Shown piece after piece: positions 28,284-40,460 of a DNA stretch of 64,000 nt. A program made the position numbers and the translations under genes. This DNA comes from Tiliqua scincoides (Eukaryota > Chordata > Lepidosauria > Squamata > Scincidae): assembly GCF_035046505.1 (NCBI RefSeq), contig NC_089822.1:271889054-271953053 (forward strand), in the 5' to 3' direction. The stretch's first letter is position 1. Each line of letters begins with the position of its first letter. A model generated the notes under the pieces. That model did no database searches, was not told the DNA's origin, and was given only the letters and a program-made list of their open reading frames with translations.

Positions 28284-31200
28284 AAAGGAACCTAAATGAC
28301 TTTTTGCTTAATTTAGATTTAGAAGATGAAGCACTTTTAATTGATAATGGGTTAGATTTTTTCCCTTTAAGTTGCAGGAAGGTTTATATGAGTAATTTTC
28401 CACATATGGCAGGCGGACGTTTTACTTACTATCACCCGATTGTGGCCAGCAGAATAGACGGTGTGGGAGGAGAAGGACTGGACAGTGCAATCTTGCAGGA
28501 TAGGACTGAACCCTTAGATCACGGGTACCTTTCCATAGAGTTGTACGGCGATCGCCTGACCCTTTGTGGCAAACGAAGGTGGAGACTGCACCCCTCTATG
28601 CTGCGTGAGCAGGAATATAAAGAAGTGCATTATCACATGGAGAGAATTAACTGAGGTCAGAAGGAATGACCCAATCAGATGATGGCAGGAGCTAAACAGG
28701 GAAATTAAGCAGAAGTGCATCGTGATGTCATCGCACGTGTACAGGAAAGAACTGGCCCAGTACCATAGAGGCCTTTTTGGCTTTCTGAAGGCCCATCAGA
28801 GGATCAACAAAGGACTGGCATGGAATAAGAAGAAATTAGAGAGGGATGGGAAGATTATCCAAGAATATCACTGGAGGAGAGAGGCCAGAATACAAAAGCA
28901 GAAATACAGATCAAAGGGGCCAATTGTGGAGCAGGAAGACTGGGAGAAGAAACAAAGGGGGGGAAGGACGATCAGGAACTTTGAAGGGCTTCGAAAGTTG
29001 AGGAGAGGAGATAAAATACTCAACAGATGAGATGTTGAGCATCATGAATTATCACTACCAGGAAATGTAGGCTGAGAAAAAGATGGAAGAGCAAACCATG
29101 ACTGACTTTTTGATGAAAATGCCTAGGGATGCCTATGAGTCACCCAGTAAGGAAGAAGCAGAGGAGATGACTAAACCCGTAACAGAAGATGAAGTGCTGG
29201 AGGTGATAAGAAAGGGAAGAGACGGCACTGCTGTGGGTCCTGATGGACTAAATTACACCTTTTATAAGTTTCAGAAAGAACTGGCCGAACCCCTAGCCGT
29301 GGTTTTTAATAGAGCCTTACGGGAGGAGGACAAATTTAGAGATCGTTTTTATGGAGGACTCGTAACCTTCATTTATAAAGAGGGGGACCCTACTCTGCCT
29401 AAAAACTGGAGGCCCATGACTCTGACAAACATCGACTATAGGATTTTAGCAAAGATTTTGAATGACAGACTTTCCAAAATAGCCCCTAAGTTGATTACGA
29501 GGACCCAGACTAGTGCTGTCCCAGGGAGGAAGTTGACCGATTCCTTAGTTCTGGTTAGAGAGATTTTTCAGATGGTGGAGAAGGGAGAGTAGAGAGGGAT
29601 ACGTCTACAAATGGACCAATCTAAGGCCTTTGACAGAATAAACAGCAAGTATCTCTGGCGAACGCTGATGGCTAAGGGTGTCCCAGAGGTTTTCATAAAC
29701 TATCTAAAAACTCTGAATGAGCAGGCATCGGTTATGCCGCAGGTAAACAGATGGAAGGGAAAAATCATACCCATAGAATCAGGGATACGCCAAGGATGTC
29801 CATTGAGCCCGCTCCTCCGTTTTGGCGTTAGGTCCGTTGCTGGCCATACTCCAGGCAGAGCGCAGAATAAAGGGAATCGCCATGGGTGGGGAAGGGAATA
29901 GCGCAGAGGCTGGGAAGTTAATAAAAACGGCAGCCCACGCAGATGATGTGTACGTTATGGTTAGAGACATGGGTGAGATGGAGACATTGAAGGGAATAAT
30001 AGATGAATACAGCAGGGCCTCAGGAGCGGTGATAAACGAGGATAAAACCAATTGTTATTCTCTTGGGTCGAGGGGGAGAAACATAGAGGTGAGGGCCATG
30101 GGGGCTGTTTCTGAAACGGATGAAAGGAAACAAGAGGTTCAGAGGGTGGAATCTGTAAAAATTTTAGGTATAATTTTTGGACCGAAACAAAGAGGGTGGG
30201 AAGAGAACTGGAAACTGTGGGCCTCTAAGGTGGAGGAAAAACTGAAGAGGTGGAAAAAATGGAACTTGAACCTGTACCAGAGGGTGCATTACGTCAACGT
30301 GTATTGTGTTCCGATGCCGTTCAATTTGGCGGCGAACTATCCTCCACCAAAACAGGTGGTGGACAAGGTTACCCATCAGGTTTTTGTTTTCTTGTGGGGC
30401 GCTGCCTTCTTCCCTCTTGCCCGAACGATGGCATATAAGAAAGTGAAAAGAGGACTAGGGGTTTGGGTCCTGGAACCTTTGTTCTTGGCGACCTTTGTCT
30501 CCTATAACTGGCAACTGGGCAAAATGGAGGCAGAGGCCGCAGAAAGGGGGAGCCTTTGCCTCTGTATGGGCCCAATTCAGAGACACTTGGGAAAAGACGA
30601 CCTGGGGACAGAAATGGTGGGTGAAAGAGCTATAAAACAATTTTTGCCGGAGTACATGAGGGAGGCGGTGACTCTGATGAAAGAGATGGGGCTCTTGGCC
30701 AAGCTGTATAAAACCAGTGGGCTGGAAGGAAAACAACTCGCATTATATGTATGAAATGACGGTATAGAAGTTTATCATGAGGCCTCACCAAGAGAGACAG
30801 CAAAGATTCTGCATACCTCTTGCAGGAGGAGGTGGCGTACAGTGCCTTTAGCGAGAAGAGAATCCCCTTTAGTTTATGGAAATTAAGGTGGAGGAGGGCT
30901 TTCCATCAGGTCCTCAGGGTGGGAGCGGCAAACCCATGGTTGTGAGATCAGAAGAGGTGCAAGAGGCCGACCTGCTTGGGGGGTCGGGACCCTCTAGATT
31001 GGTAGGTGCCCTGCCGCTGATAGAAATGGTAGCCTAGATGTGGAGGGGTGTAGCGAGGGCCGTTAAGTGGCCCAAACTGACCCAACAGGACTGGGAGACT
31101 ATCGTCTCTGGGAAGGAGCCAGCGGGAGGTATGAGGGAACCCAAGAGAACAAGTAATGCGGGACAGGAGGGGAGGAGACAATAGGTGGGAGGTGCCGTAG

Positions 31201-31540
31201 TCCATGGCAAGATTGATAAATCTGTTATGTCCTTTTTGTGCTAGGGGCATCCAAAGGGGCAAAGAAATAAAGGAGAAAAAGTCCACCAACACGCAGGAAT
31301 GGGTCCACTTTGTGGTCTCCAGAGTATACGGCGTTGTGGCTTACAAAACTGTGAGAACCGGTAGAGACAGGTGGAAAAAATGGTGGGAGTGGTTAGATGG
31401 GGTGAATCCACCTATAACGTGATGTCTCTGTGTTCCAGTTAAACAGTTGATGTAATGTGACTGCAGTTGAAAATGTAAAATATGATTTCTTTCCTCTATA
31501 TTATTTATTGCAGTATTAAACTTTTAAAATAAAAATCTAT
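28284..31540 (+). mobile_element. L1/Tx1-like LINE, 5'-truncated ORF2
   Basis: Begins in the end of the endonuclease domain (RVYMSNFPHMAGGRFTYYHP-type block near 28376). A connector follows (28722-29030), then RT: GRDGTAVGPDGLNYTFYK, KNWRPMTLTNIDYRILAKIL, MDQSKAFDRINSKYLW, IRQGCPLSPLL and AHADDVYVMV with the catalytic ADD near 29940. The C-terminal region has FLWGAAFFPLARTMAY, which is typical of the L1/Tx1 superfamily and absent from CR1. In-frame stops near 29030 and 29590 and a shift near 29820 make it dead. It ends in an A/T-rich tail near 31530. Confidence 0.78.
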
Positions 31541-32427
31541 ATTTCGCAGTCCCTCTCGCCTGCAAGAGGAATCCTGGGGGTGCCTGGGCAAAGTCCTAGC
31601 AGGACAATGGGAAGAGGTCTCAGGAACAGCTTTGTTCAGGGAGGCAGGCTCAGTACCAGGGGAAGTGCATGGATTCCTGGAGAGCCTTGGGTAGGCAACA
31701 ACCCAGCACAACACCCCCCCCCCTCTGGTCCAGGGACCATCCTGTAGCCCAGGGGCCTGTCCCATGGAGTCCTCCACCTCAACCAGGGATGCCAGAGTGA
31801 GTGGGGTATGGACACCTGGCCATAGTGTCAGGCCCTGGCCCCCGTTCACCCTCATGACCAAGCAACCCCAGCCCTGTGCCAAGCCCCCACTGCCAGTGTT
31901 TAGCTCCTCATCCTTCACGGTGGCATCTCCAGGATCTGCAGTTCAAACCACTGCTCAAGCCTGATAGAACCCTGAGCAGGAAAGAGAAGGGGCTGCACGA
32001 CTCCTTCAGATTGGGTCATGACACCTGCGAGTCCTCCGCAGGACAGGGATGGGGACAACTGCCGTCCGAGGCAGAAAGCACCGGAGTGCTGCCATGTGCT
32101 TTGTGCAAGAAGTGGAGCACAGCCCCAGCTGCTGCTGCAGGGTCCTGTGCGCTAGGCAAGGTGCTGGGGTGTTGACCAGTTTGCCTTTGCGAACACCTTT
32201 TCCGTGACAGAGGGGTAAGCACCCTCCCTCTGCCTCTCCGGGTCAGGCTGCAGTAGCGGCCGCCAGGACTTCTCCCATGACAGCAAAGCAGCCAGAGTCA
32301 CGAGTCAGAGCCACTGCTAGTCCCCCATGATGTGTGCTGTGATCACATACAGCACCATTTACGGCTTCCATAATGAATCCCACAGCGGCTTCACTTTGAG
32401 ACCAAGACAGATGGGGTTGTTCAGAAC
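31541..32427. other. Spacer downstream of KIFC1
   Basis: No gene or repeat recognised; contains a C run near 31713. KIFC1 polyadenylation lies at its right end. Confidence 0.4.
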
Positions 32428-32433
32428 TTTTAA
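32428..32433 (-). terminator. KIFC1 polyadenylation signal (ATTAAA)
   Basis: ATTAAA on the minus strand about 160 bp after the KIFC1 stop codon, the commonest variant of the poly(A) signal. No AATAAA is nearer. Confidence 0.55.
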
Positions 32434-32589
32434 TACAAACATTGTCAGAAAAAAGGCTTTATAAAAGACTAAAACTCAGAAAGAGACACACACAACCCCC
32501 TGGCCCAGCATCACTGCGCTGTCCAGTTGCCCCTCCCCCCCAAAAGCTTGCAAGTCCTGTGCGCATTGCTGATGCGTCTTGCATTGCCC

Positions 32590-35500
32590 TCATTTCCGGT
32601 TGGCCTGGGCTGTGCCAATGACACACTCGTTCACCTGCAAAGAAGGCCCAAGGCGGATTGGGATTGCAGCCCCACAGTCCCCACACCTCCACTCAGAGCC
32701 CCAGGCCAGCCTGCCTTAGGCAGAGGGGGTCCTGCTGCCCCATAGTCTTCCACCAGCCCCTGCTGGCTCACACTCACTTTTTTGGCAAAGCGCAGGGAGT
32801 TAAGGGACTCGGCCAAGTTTTCTTCCAGCGGAGAGATGTTGACAAACATCAGCCTGGCGGAGGCAAGAAACGGAGATGAGGCAGAAGAGGCCGAGGGCAG
32901 CCTGCCCAACCCCCACCGTGCTGGACCCCATGCCCCTCCTTGGCCCCAGCAGCCCCAGCCCACTGACTCACATCTTGGAATTGCCTCCCAAGGAGTTCTG
33001 AAGCAGGTAGGTCAGTTTGCTGTTCCTGTAAGGCACGTGGGCCTCCTGCCAGGGAGAGGAGGACAAAATGAGCCAGTGGGTGCTGAAAGAGGCCCCCAGC
33101 GCGCCTTTCCTTCCTCCCACAATGGGGAGACTGCCAGTAGCACAGGAGAGGACCAAAAACCTCTCGCTTGCGGCCAGCGCTAGATGTTCCACAATGGCAA
33201 TAATTTTTGTGCGTGCCAATTCTGCATCCCCTGCAGCACGCGGACTGCTCCATACAGACTCCACAAGGCAGGTCACCATCACCACTGCCACCCCTGTGCT
33301 GCAGGGGACAAGGAAGAGCTACCCAAGGTCAGCGCATAAGCCTGCAGTTCAGACAGGAGTCAAGCCGGGCCCACAAGCGAGTTAGCCCAGGCTCTATCCC
33401 TTCTCACAGAAATAAGCCGGCAAGACACGCACACGCTGGCTTCTTGATGTCCCTGAATCAGGCAAACCCCCCCCCCCTTCCCGGCAGCTGCTTTGCCCCA
33501 AAGTGCAACAACCCCTAGGCCAAGCAGGCTCCAGCTCAGACGCCTCAGCAAGAGCAGCAGGAACTGTTCCAAAAGGGGGCGGAGCCATTCCCTTCCCCCA
33601 GCAGGAATGTATTGGAGAAGGAGAGCAACACGGCCCAGTGCCCATCCAGGAGGGGTTGCTGCAGCAGGACTGTCCCTTCAGACACACTCACAGCCCACAG
33701 GGGCTGACTTGGGGGCGACTGCTGAGCCCCTGCAGGGGGCAACTCTGGCTCGCTTCATTTCTCTGCTTCAGTGCACTCTGAGAGACCAGGCCAGGAGGGA
33801 CGGGCAGCTGGAAGGAGTCACCCCAACCTCCAAGCAGCCTTGGGGAGAGGCCACAGGACAGCAAAGGGTACCTTGTTGCTCAGGGCCATGATGACCAGGC
33901 CCAGGTTGGAGAGACTGCTGTTGATGGCCTGAGTCTCCTTGAGCCGCTCCCCTCTGGACAGAGACTTGTCCAGGCGCTCGCTGCCCGCCAGGTCCACCAG
34001 GCTCAGCACGGCTGCAATGGGACAGCAGAAAGATTAGCACAGGCAGACAGCCCCCCCCCAAGAGCAGCCCCAGGGCTTGGCTCCGGCCACAGGGCAGCCT
34101 CCAGAGATGGTGAGCGCCCCAAGAGGAGGAGACTGGAGCTTGCAGGAGGGAGACGAGCTGAGAAGGCTCAGTGGCGCCCGGTGGCGGCAGCAGCGTGTGG
34201 CTGGAATCTCCCTTCCCCCCAGCTAAGCACTTGTCCCCTCCTCACAGGAGGTATGCAGGTCTTGGCTGGTGTTGTGGCCCTCAATGTGGAGCTGGAAGAG
34301 GCTGTGGCTGCGGGAGGACCGCTCGTTGAGGATCGTCTTGGCCACTGAACGGTGGGCCTCAGCTACCCGCAGCAGCTTCAGGACCTGGAGAGAAAGGACA
34401 GGAGAATTGGGCTTCTTCCCACCCCGGCATTACCAGGGAGCAACCTGCCTTCTTGAAACACACGGAACTCCTCCTGCGTCTGCAGTTGTGGTTTTGCACT
34501 TTCTGTCACTTGCTATCTGGTCTTTATCTGTTTTTAACCCTTTCGCCTCATTTATCACTTTATACATCAGGTTGTTATTTTCTAGGCACAACAAGCTGAC
34601 TCAACAGATTTAAAGTTACTTCTCTGAGTGAGACATTCCCAAATACGGCAGTTCCTATGATGGTAAACATCACAGGAGCTCCTGATGTCCAAACTCCCAC
34701 AGCGCCCCACTTGAGGGGACCCCACTGCAACTCTTTGGTGCCTGGATGCAGCCTGCGCTGTTGCCTCGGCACCTGCAGTGACCCCTCCCCCACAACCTCA
34801 GCAAGCAGGTCTGCAGTGCCGCTACCTCCTCCTCTGAGGCGACGGGGACGCAGCTCAGGCCAGGGACGTGCAGCTCCTCTGTGCACTGGCTCACTCTCCT
34901 GATCTCCAGCTCGGAGCTCCGCTCGGGACGAGGCACCAGCAGGTCCCGCAGAGCCTCGTTGTAGATCTCCAGGAAGTTGGCAGTGAAGTGGTACTGAACA
35001 GAGGTGACAGAGGCACACGCTGGATTGGAGAAAGGTGCCGCGCTGACTGCACAAGTACACAAAGGCAGGAGCGGAAGGAGTCCTGAAAGCTACAGCCACA
35101 GCGCCTGGGTGGCCCATCTCAAAATACTCCCGGCAGCAGGTGACCAACCAAGTCGCTTTCCCGCCCCCTGCTAGGTGGCTGGGCATGTTAGGGGTTCTGA
35201 GGTTGGAGATGAGGAGCCGCCTGAGATATGACGTGGGCGAGAGACTATGTGGGGCCTTGCCCAGCTTGCCTTGGAAGGGACACGGGGTGCCCTGCTTCCA
35301 CACACTGCTGTCCGGCATAGAATCCTCCCCCCCACCTGAACCTCTTGGAATGGGGGGGGGCTTTCACAGCAGGCAGCTTGCTGAGGCTAAACTAGCAGGA
35401 GCAAGGCCAGACAAGCCCAACTCCAGCTTGTAAGAGCAACCCCACCCACCCTGCATTCAGATCAGTCCGCCAAATAACAGCCCAATCCTAGCCACACTTT

Positions 35501-38500
35501 CCTGGGAATAAATCCCATTGACTCTAGTGGGACTTAGTTCTGAGTAGACACACATAGGATTGGGCTGCAAGCTGCCTACAAGCAGCCCTACATTTCCTCC
35601 ATTATCACGCAGAATTTTCCCCTGCTCCCAACACAGCCGCTGTGTGAGCCAACTGCTCCCCTGTGCTGGGAAAGATAGAAATCTTTCCCAGCACACGCAT
35701 TTCTGGTGACTGTCAAAGAGCTGACAGATGCACCAGCAGCAAGAAATACACTCAAACCCACTTTAGCGCAGTCTGACCTAACCCCCGTCTCTGGTGTGCA
35801 AGCCTCACCTTCCAGCCCTTGGCCTCCATCTCGCGGGACGCCCTGAAGACCTGCTGCACAGCCCGGGGGATCAGGCCTGCAGTGTCTGGGCCTTTCTCCT
35901 CTGGCCCCTCCATAGTGTACGTCTTCCCGCTCCCTGTCTGTCCGTAAGCGAAGATGCAGACGTGGTACCCGTCCAGTGCAGACTACAGCCAAAGAAGGAG
36001 GCAGCCATCAAGCCAACGGGCAGCAAGAGAGGCCCCGTGATTGCGGCCGCCTCCCGTGAGCCCCTCCCATACCTGCACGAGCAGCGCAATTTCTTCAAAC
36101 ACCTCTGCTTGAGAGCTGGACGGTGGGAAGACACGGTCAAAGTTAAATTCGTATGTGATGTCATCCTTGCGTTCGCGCCCAGTGTGGGACTGTGGAAGAA
36201 ACGCAGAGGTTACCCCTGCTAACTGGGTAAGAGACACTTAAAGTGGGTGCTCTTATTTAGGGAGGGAGAGTAACTGGCCCTCCTCATCCCAGCAGCGTCT
36301 TTTCTAGTGGCTGTCTGCTGGTGTCCTTTTGCATCCTTTTAGATTGTGAGCTCTTTTGGGACAGGGAGCCATTAGTTGTTTGGTTGATTTTCTCTGTAAA
36401 CTACTTTGTGAACTTTTCATTGAAAAGCAGTATATAAATACTGTTAACAACAACACCACCACCACCACCACCACCACAATCGTGACTAGGGGCCCCTCTT
36501 GCCTGGTCCCTCTGCTCCAGGCGGCAGCTACAGCTGCTTTACAAGACGACCCCTCCTCAGTCCAGGACCGGCTCCCTCCCTCTGCTGCACAACAGGTCCC
36601 TCCCCTCCCCGGGTCTGCTACTGACCCTCAGCAGCTGCTCTGCACACGTTACAGTACAGCTGAGGAAAAGAGCACCGCCCCTTTCCCAGCCAGGCCTGTC
36701 CTCCATGCCGGACTCTCCTCATCCACTTGAGCAGAGACTAGCAGGTCTTATCTCCTGTCTGTAGCCTCCTATTGCAGTAGGAACGGCCCTGGACGTGGCA
36801 ACCTCCAGCTGGCTCTCCCACCCCTTTGCACCACCTGCATTCTTCCCCAAGATGCAACCAAGCCCGGGAGAAGAAAAATATACTGGGAGACAGGCCCCAG
36901 CTCACCTCTTCAGCCTTAGAGATCACGAGACTGTTCTTGTCACCTGGAGGGAAGTGGAGGTGGCCCATCCCCTTCTGGGCATCCTTCTCATGGCCCAGCA
37001 AAGGGCGCACACGGCAAAAGACACGGATATTGCCCTGGAGAAAAATCACCCCTTCATCAGCACTTCTGCTCCAAGGAGAGCCGGGGGGGCAGTGGCTGAC
37101 TCCCACAGCCCCCCCTGCCTGCAAGCCCAACATGCCCGGGTCACCTTGAGCTCCTGCACAGTGTTGTGCAGGACCCGCCGCTCCATCTCTGACTGGTGCA
37201 GCTGCTGCGCCTGCTCTGCCAGCTGGGCCCGCAGCATCTCGCCTTCCTGCCGATGCCAAGCCAGGCTTTCCTCTACCGAGCGCAGCTCTGCCTGCAGGAC
37301 AACAGAATGGCGCATTTGCACAGGCAAAAAGCTGTCCTCGGCCCACCTGGCTCACCATCAGTGGTGCTGACTAGTAGAGGCTCCTTGGGACTTTAAAGCA
37401 GGGAGGAGACTACCTCTGACTGAACCCAGGATCTTCTGTGCACAAGCCAGGTGCCCTGCCACAGAATGCTGCTGCTGCAACAAAGGCTGGCAATCACCCC
37501 AAACCTTCAGGTCAGGCAGCCGATTCTCTTGCGAGAGGAAGAGGACGGCCAGAAACCTCAGCCCTCCAAGAGCAGGCCGCCTGCAGCAATCCCCACCAAA
37601 CTGCAGCAGAAGGCGCAAGGAAGTCCGCTGGACCCTGCCAGATCAAAGTCAAGTATGTCACTGGGTTTCTTCCACCTTCCTTGTGCCTCCCTTTAAGATT
37701 AGGAGTCTCTTTGGATCAGGGACAAGAAAGCAACATGCTTTCTTGAAATCCGTCCCTTCGCCTGGCATGGAGCAACAAAAAGAAGGATGGACCATACCCT
37801 CCCAAAGAGCCTGCCAAAATACTTGTTGTGGTCAACAGAGGAGGCAGAATCTGATCTGGCCCTGCAAGATGCCCAACCGCTCAGGCACCACAAGCCTGCA
37901 GTTGGCAAACCTCCTGTACAGCATGCGATTCTTCCTTGGTATACTGGGGTCCCTGCTAATGGAGCATGCAACACAAAGCAGGAGTGACCCACCAGGGCTC
38001 AAGCCAGCCTGATCCAAATCAAGAGGGCTGGCACCCTGGAGCAAAAGAAGCAGATGGTGTGCACTGTCATGAAAAAGGCTGCGTTACTTGCAAAATGAAT
38101 AGCTACTCTAAGAAATGGCAAATTTTCTCATGCGCTTACAACCCCACGGCGGGGGGGGGGGGTCCACCAAGGTCTGCTTTGTTTCTATAGACCAGAAACA
38201 CGTACAGAGCAATATGTGTGAAAAGACTTTAGCGACTACTAGTCAATCCTCTGCTACCACCCCAGAGAACGAAGAAGCCACATAGTTTCTTCTTCTCCCA
38301 CATAGTGATTTACTAGCAGATTCACCAGCTCCTGTGCCAGTCACAGAATGCGCGTACTCCACCTTACCTCTGTGTAGAGTCAAATTTTTGCCCTGGGGAG
38401 GAAACCTGAGGCAGGCCCCACCCCAGACATTCCCAGCTCTCACTCACCTCTCTGGCCTCCAGCTGGGCCACTGTGTCCCTGTTGACTGCCTTCATCTCCG

Positions 38501-39539
38501 CATTGGCCTCTTCCAGCTTCCCAAGCACCTGGGCCTGGTTCAGGAGCGTCTCCTCCATCTGCTTCTCCTTTGCCAAGAGCTGAGCCAGTCTATGGAGCCT
38601 CTCCTGGGCCTGGTCTTGAGAAGTCTGCAGTGCAGAGGCCAGAAAGCTAGTTTGGGGCAGAGGAAGCAGAGCTGTCAGAGGCGCAGCAGGAAGGCAACCC
38701 CAAGAAGCAAGCCCGCCCCCCCTGCTCACCTGGCCCGGCCTGTCAGCTCCTTAATTTGGGCCCTTGCCTGAGCCAGCTCCTGCCCCAGCCCCGCCAGCCG
38801 GTGCTCCAGGGCCTGCTTCTCGCCAGACAGCCCCTGGATCTTCTCCCTGTAGACGACCTCCTTGGCCCGCAGGTCGCTCAGCTGCCCCTTCAGGTCCCAG
38901 GCAGGCCGCTTCCGCTCGCCCTTCCTCGCGGCTGCCGCCACTGCAGACACAGGGAGGGAGAGGCTGTGGGCCGGCCCGGAGCGGTCCTGCGCCCCAGACC
39001 CGCCTGCGGGAGTCCCTACCTGGCTGAAGGACCGTGGCCGCCGCCGGCTGCTGCGCTGCGGCTGGAGTGGAGCGGGAGGGCGGCCGCCGCCGGCCTGTCA
39101 AGAGAGCTCCGTCAGGCGAGGCCAGAGGCAGCGGCGGGAGACCCCGCGCGGCCAGGCCCGCCCCGCCCCGCGGCCCCTTACCGGGCAGGTGCTGGCTGCG
39201 GCGCGAGGGGGCTGCAGGAGGCGCCCTCGGCCGGGAGGCGGCCCCCGACGCGCAGCCTCTCTTGGCGGACGCAGCGGGGCCCCGGGCTCGCTTCTGCGGA
39301 GGACACAGGCCGTCACCGGGAGGACTCGGGGAGCCCGCCCGGCGCAGCTTCCTGCTCGCTGCGCCCCGCGTCCCTCCCCGGGCGAGGACGGAGCCCCCTT
39401 CCGGAGCCCGCCCGCCCGCCCGCGCGCCCGCGCGCAGCCTCACCAGGCCGGGGGGCTCGTTCTCGCTGCTGGCCGGCCGCTTGGGCCGCAGGCCGGGCAC
39501 GGGCAGCCTGGAGGGCGCGGGCGGCGCGCCGCGGTCCAT
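32590..39539 (-). CDS. KIFC1: Kinesin-14 motor KIFC1 (HSET), complete (15 coding exons)
   Basis: Minus-end-directed C-terminal kinesin for spindle pole focusing and centrosome clustering. Coding exons: 39444-39539, 39182-39293, 39020-39094, 38730-38940, 38448-38646, 37145-37291, 36906-37034, 36073-36189, 35809-35982, 34826-34993, 34246-34384, 33872-34011, 32972-33045, 32778-32853, 32590-32634. All phases agree; 633 residues (human 673). The N-terminal tail is basic ([19 protein letters not shown]). A coiled coil spans about 110-275. The motor starts at [11 protein letters not shown] (281). P-loop GQTGSGKT is at 376-383, switch [10 protein letters not shown] at 496-504, switch II DLAGSE at 529-534. 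It ends [10 protein letters not shown] as in human. All motor motifs intact. Its strand is opposite to human relative to DAXX and PHF1. Confidence 0.97.
35478..35567. mobile_element. 90-bp MITE-like element in KIFC1 intron
   Basis: Ends are 13-base perfect inverted repeats (CAGCCCAATCCTA at the left, TAGGATTGGGCTG at the right). The middle contains CCCATTGACTCTAGTGGG, itself partly palindromic. I recall this as an extremely common short repeat in squamates; transposase family not assigned. Confidence 0.7.
36330..36480 (+). repeat. SINE/LINE-tail repeat ending in an (ACC)n tract, in KIFC1 intron
   Basis: Block with TTTTAGATTGTGAGCTCTTT, GGGACAGGGAGCCA and AGCAGTATATAAATACTG, followed by AAC/ACC repeats at 36448-36478. 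The pattern is that of a common amniote MIR/LINE-derived tail; exact family not assigned. Confidence 0.5.
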
Positions 39540-39634
39540 GGCGGCCGGGAAGGACAGCGCCCGCCAGGCTCTCGGGGCCGCTCCGCGCAGGACTGGCCGC
39601 GCTGCCTCCCCGCCGCAGCGCCAACGTCCGCGGA

Positions 39635-39640
39635 TTCAAA
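39635..39640 (-). promoter_or_regulatory. CHR element (TTTGAA) in the KIFC1 promoter
   Basis: TTTGAA on the KIFC1 strand about 96 bp upstream of the ATG. CHR sites recruit DREAM and MuvB complexes to G2/M genes. A CCAAT box lies about 45 bp further upstream, the usual arrangement. Confidence 0.5.
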
Positions 39641-39681
39641 CGCCGCTCCTTCCCGTCGTCCTGCGGGCGCGGAGGCGCTGG

Positions 39682-39686
39682 CCAAT
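39682..39686. promoter_or_regulatory. CCAAT box (NF-Y type) in the KIFC1-PHF1 promoter
   Basis: CCAAT followed by CGG on the plus strand, hence ATTGG relative to KIFC1. NF-Y sites beside a CHR are common in mitotic gene promoters. Confidence 0.45.
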
Positions 39687-40454
39687 CGGCGCCCGGGCTC
39701 GCCCCGCCCCTCGCCCCAGGGGGACTGCGCGCCCCCGCCGGCCGCGCGCGCTCCTGTCGCGGGGAGGCGCCCGCCCGGGACGGCGCGCGGGGACAGGCAG
39801 GCAGGCAGGCCGGCGGGCGGGGCGCGCGAGGGGCGGCGCGCGAGGGGCGGGGCGCGCGCGGCGGGCGGTGGAAGTCCGGCAGGTGCAGCTCCGCCCCTTG
39901 GCGCCTCCCCCCGAGCCCAGCACGGGTCCGCGGGCCGCCGGGCAGCGGCGGAGCGGGTGGCGCGGCTGCCTGCCTGCCTGCCTGCCGGCCTGCCTGGGGC
40001 TTTGCCGGGCCGCGGATGTCCCCGGGGCGGGGCCCTCGCCTCCCCCTCCGGGGCTCGCGGCCCTCACGGCGCCGGCGCGAGCGCGGGGGGCTCTAGGGGG
40101 GTCCCCGCGGCCGTGCCTCGGCGTCCCCCCTGGCCGCGCCCCACTCGGCTGCTGCGTCACTCGGGCTCGGCTGGGATGGAGCCGCAGAGGGTCCCGCCGC
40201 CGCCTCTCCCCTGAGCCGGCCGGCCGGGGCGCTCGGCAGCCGCGGGCGGGCGGGCGGGCGGGAGGGCGAGTAAGGGCCGGGCCGCGCCGCGGAGGGCGGG
40301 AGGACGCCCCGCCGCCTCTCCTCCGGGCATCGGGCAGCGCGGCAGGGGAGGGTGCGGGGCTGCCGGTCCGAGGGGCGCGCCGGTGCCGGACGGGCTGCCC
40401 GGTCTCCGCGCCCACCCACGGTCCCCTCCCCTCCCGTCCCCGCAGGCGGGCGCA

Positions 40455-40460
40455 ATGTGA
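40455..40460 (+). promoter_or_regulatory. Start-stop uORF (ATGTGA) overlapping the PHF1 start
   Basis: ATG at 40455-40457 is followed at once by TGA at 40458-40460, whose A is the first base of the PHF1 ATG (40460-40462). The upstream ATG has G at -3. It lies in the spliced leader, since the exon begins at 40445. Confidence 0.75.

Larger units (their letters stand above)
39540..40459. promoter_or_regulatory. Bidirectional CpG-island promoter between KIFC1 and PHF1
   Basis: Only 920 bp separate the two start codons, which point away from each other. The interval is CpG-dense. KIFC1-side motifs (CHR, CCAAT) are listed. On the PHF1 side a 3' splice site at 40437-40444 (CCCCGCAG) precedes the first coding exon, and a possible donor GAGTAAGG near 40268 would end a noncoding first exon. 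Long GC-rich frames crossing this interval are not genes. Confidence 0.7.
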
